From CAYQDR01 sp964416315 (GTDB lineage: Bacteria; Methylomirabilota; Methylomirabilia; Rokubacteriales; DASRDR01), in assembly GCA_964416315.1 (NCBI GenBank), contig CAYQDR010000112.1, forward strand, positions 1-16,108: 16,108 bases of DNA. Direction: 5' to 3'. The position numbers and the translations under genes were made by a program. Numbering within the stretch: the stretch's first letter is position 1; each line of letters starts with the position of its first letter. The notes under the pieces are model-generated. The model did no database searches, was not told where the DNA came from, and saw only the letters and a program-made list of their open reading frames with translations. This document shows, piece by piece, positions 14,875 to 16,108 of this stretch.

Positions 14875-16108
14875 ATGGAGTTCACCGAGCTCGATCTCCC
14901 CGCCCCCGTCCTCGAGGGGGTCCGGGCCGCCGGCTTCGTGACGGCCACGCCGATCCAGGAGGCGGCGCTCCCGGTGGCGCTCCGCGGCAAGGACGTCGCG
15001 GGCCAGGCGCAGACGGGCACCGGCAAGACGGCCGCGTTCCTGGTCGCCACCTTCACGCGGCTGCTCCGGAATCCGGTGCCGCGGCGGGAGGCCGCGCCGC
15101 GGGCGCTCATCATCGGCCCGACGCGGGAGCTGGTCGTCCAGATCGACGCGGACGCGCGACTCCTCGGCCGGTTCACGGAGCTCCGGCCGCTCGTCGTCTT
15201 CGGGGGCGTGGACTACGCCAAGCAGCGGGAGGCCCTCCGCGGGCCGGTGGACCTCCTGATCGGGACGCCGGGCCGCCTCATCGACTATCTGAAGCAGCGC
15301 GTCTGGTCGCCCGCGCACGTCGAAGTGCTCGTCCTCGACGAGGCCGACCGGATGTTCGACATGGGATTCATCGACGACATCCGGTGGATCCTCCGGCGCC
15401 TGCCCCCGCCGGAGGCCCGGCAGTCGTTCCTCTTCTCGGCAACCCTGTCCTTCCGGGTCCTCGAGCTCACCTACGAGTACATGAACAACCCGGCGCAGAT
15501 CACGGTGGCGCCCGAGCAGGTGACGGTCCCCGAGGTCGAACAGATCCTCTACCACGCGGGGCGCCACGAGAAGTTCAGGCTCCTGCTGGGCCTCCTCCGG
15601 GCGGAGGAGGGCTCGCGGGTCCTGATCTTCACGAACACGCGCGCCGAGGCCCATCGCCTGGTCGAGCGGCTCGAGCGGAACGGGCACCCGGCGCGGGCCC
15701 TCACCGGGGACCTCGACCAGCGCCAGCGCCTGCGAACCCTCGCCGCGTTCAAGGACGGGCACCTGCCGATCCTCGTCGCGACCGATGTCGCCTCGCGCGG
15801 GCTCCACATCCCGGCGGTGAGCCACGTCTACAACTGGGATCTCCCCGAGGACCCCGAAGACTACGTCCACCGGATCGGCCGCACCGCGCGCGCCGGAGCG
15901 CGGGGGAAGGCGATCAGCCTCGTGGACGAGGCGAGCGCGTTCTCGCTCGAGGCGGTCGAGCGGTTCATCGGCCAGAAGATCCGCGTCGAGTGGGCGGAGG
16001 ACGCGGTGTTCCTCCCGGAGATCCCGCCGACGGCGGAGGAGCGCCGGCGGTTCGCGGCGGAGCGCGACGCCCGCCGCGGGCGGGCGGGTGAGCGCGAGCG
16101 GCGCGGGC
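14875..16108 (+). CDS. DEAD-box ATP-dependent RNA helicase, 3' end missing
   Basis: 411 residues are visible and the frame is still open at the window end. RNA-unwinding ATPase with both RecA-like domains. Motifs: Q-motif (Phe21, TPIQ 25-28), motif I AQTGTGKT (45-52), Ia PTREL (82-86), Ib TPGR (131-134), II DEAD (155-158), III SAT (188-190), IV LIFTNT (250-255), V TDVASRGL (303-310), VI HRIGRTARAG (332-341), where the commoner form is HRIGRTGRAG. The stretch after motif VI (ISLVDEASAFSLEAVERFIG) resembles RhlB-like helicases, pointing to mRNA turnover or ribosome biogenesis. From about residue 386 it turns Arg/Glu-rich, probably a basic RNA-binding tail that continues beyond the window. Start: ATG 14875, 7 nt after tatC, no clear Shine-Dalgarno. 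The function within this family cannot be assigned more precisely. Confidence 0.94.
   Translation, partial: MEFTELDLPAPVLEGVRAAGFVTATPIQEAALPVALRGKDVAGQAQTGTGKTAAFLVATFTRLLRNPVPRREAAPRALIIGPTRELVVQIDADARLLGRFTELRPLVVFGGVDYAKQREALRGPVDLLIGTPGRLIDYLKQRVWSPAHVEVLVLDEADRMFDMGFIDDIRWILRRLPPPEARQSFLFSATLSFRVLELTYEYMNNPAQITVAPEQVTVPEVEQILYHAGRHEKFRLLLGLLRAEEGSRVLIFTNTRAEAHRLVERLERNGHPARALTGDLDQRQRLRTLAAFKDGHLPILVATDVASRGLHIPAVSHVYNWDLPEDPEDYVHRIGRTARAGARGKAISLVDEASAFSLEAVERFIGQKIRVEWAEDAVFLPEIPPTAEERRRFAAERDARRGRAGERERRG

Noticed and set aside
1..16108. CRISPR array, phage, integrase, toxin-antitoxin or biosynthetic cluster
   Set aside because: No regularly spaced repeats, recombinase or antitoxin-like gene pairs were seen; the gene content is housekeeping plus efflux.

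Overview
The window is very GC-rich (roughly 70% by eye, with strong G/C preference at third codon positions), densely coding bacterial chromosome. Almost every gene is on the plus strand; one, a soluble epoxide hydrolase, is on the minus strand. Gene content (trigger factor-ClpP-ClpX, RsmI, ThiD, TatC, DEAD-box helicase, tRNA-Leu) is chromosomal housekeeping. No phage, plasmid, transposase or CRISPR signal was seen. High GC, a PPi-type phosphofructokinase paired with a class I aldolase, and an RND pump with a MarR regulator would fit a soil or sediment lineage such as Rokubacteria/Methylomirabilota or a deltaproteobacterial-type group. That placement is inference at low confidence.

Layout. 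(1) 1-3631: the 3' part of an RND (HAE1/AcrB-type) efflux pump gene, overlapping by 4 nt a MarR-family regulator: a regulated efflux module whose upstream partners lie outside the window. (2) 3831-6369: a small putative lipoprotein, then a promoter and a two-gene glycolytic unit, class I fructose-bisphosphate aldolase and pyrophosphate-type 6-phosphofructokinase, 3 nt apart. Together they would interconvert fructose-6-P and triose phosphates reversibly. (3) 6583-8771: a membrane-anchored M28 metallopeptidase converging on the epoxide hydrolase, with a possible orphan 3' gene fragment between them. (4) 8854-12346: a promoter and tRNA-Leu(UAG), then tig-clpP-clpX, the classic protein folding and degradation cluster. 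(5) 12571-16108: rsmI, then thiD (own extended -10 promoter), tatC and a DEAD-box RNA helicase cut by the window end, tightly packed.

The most notable structure is not a gene. Two intergenic copies of an approximately 80-nt double-hairpin element lie exactly 6 nt after the stop codons of pfp (6376-6455) and clpX (12353-12431). The helices are kept by compensatory changes, and both copies end in the same 14-nt tail. A second kind of hairpin pair (12498-12561) overlaps the rsmI ribosome-binding site. I found no clear new multi-gene system; the repeat family is the best candidate for something undescribed.
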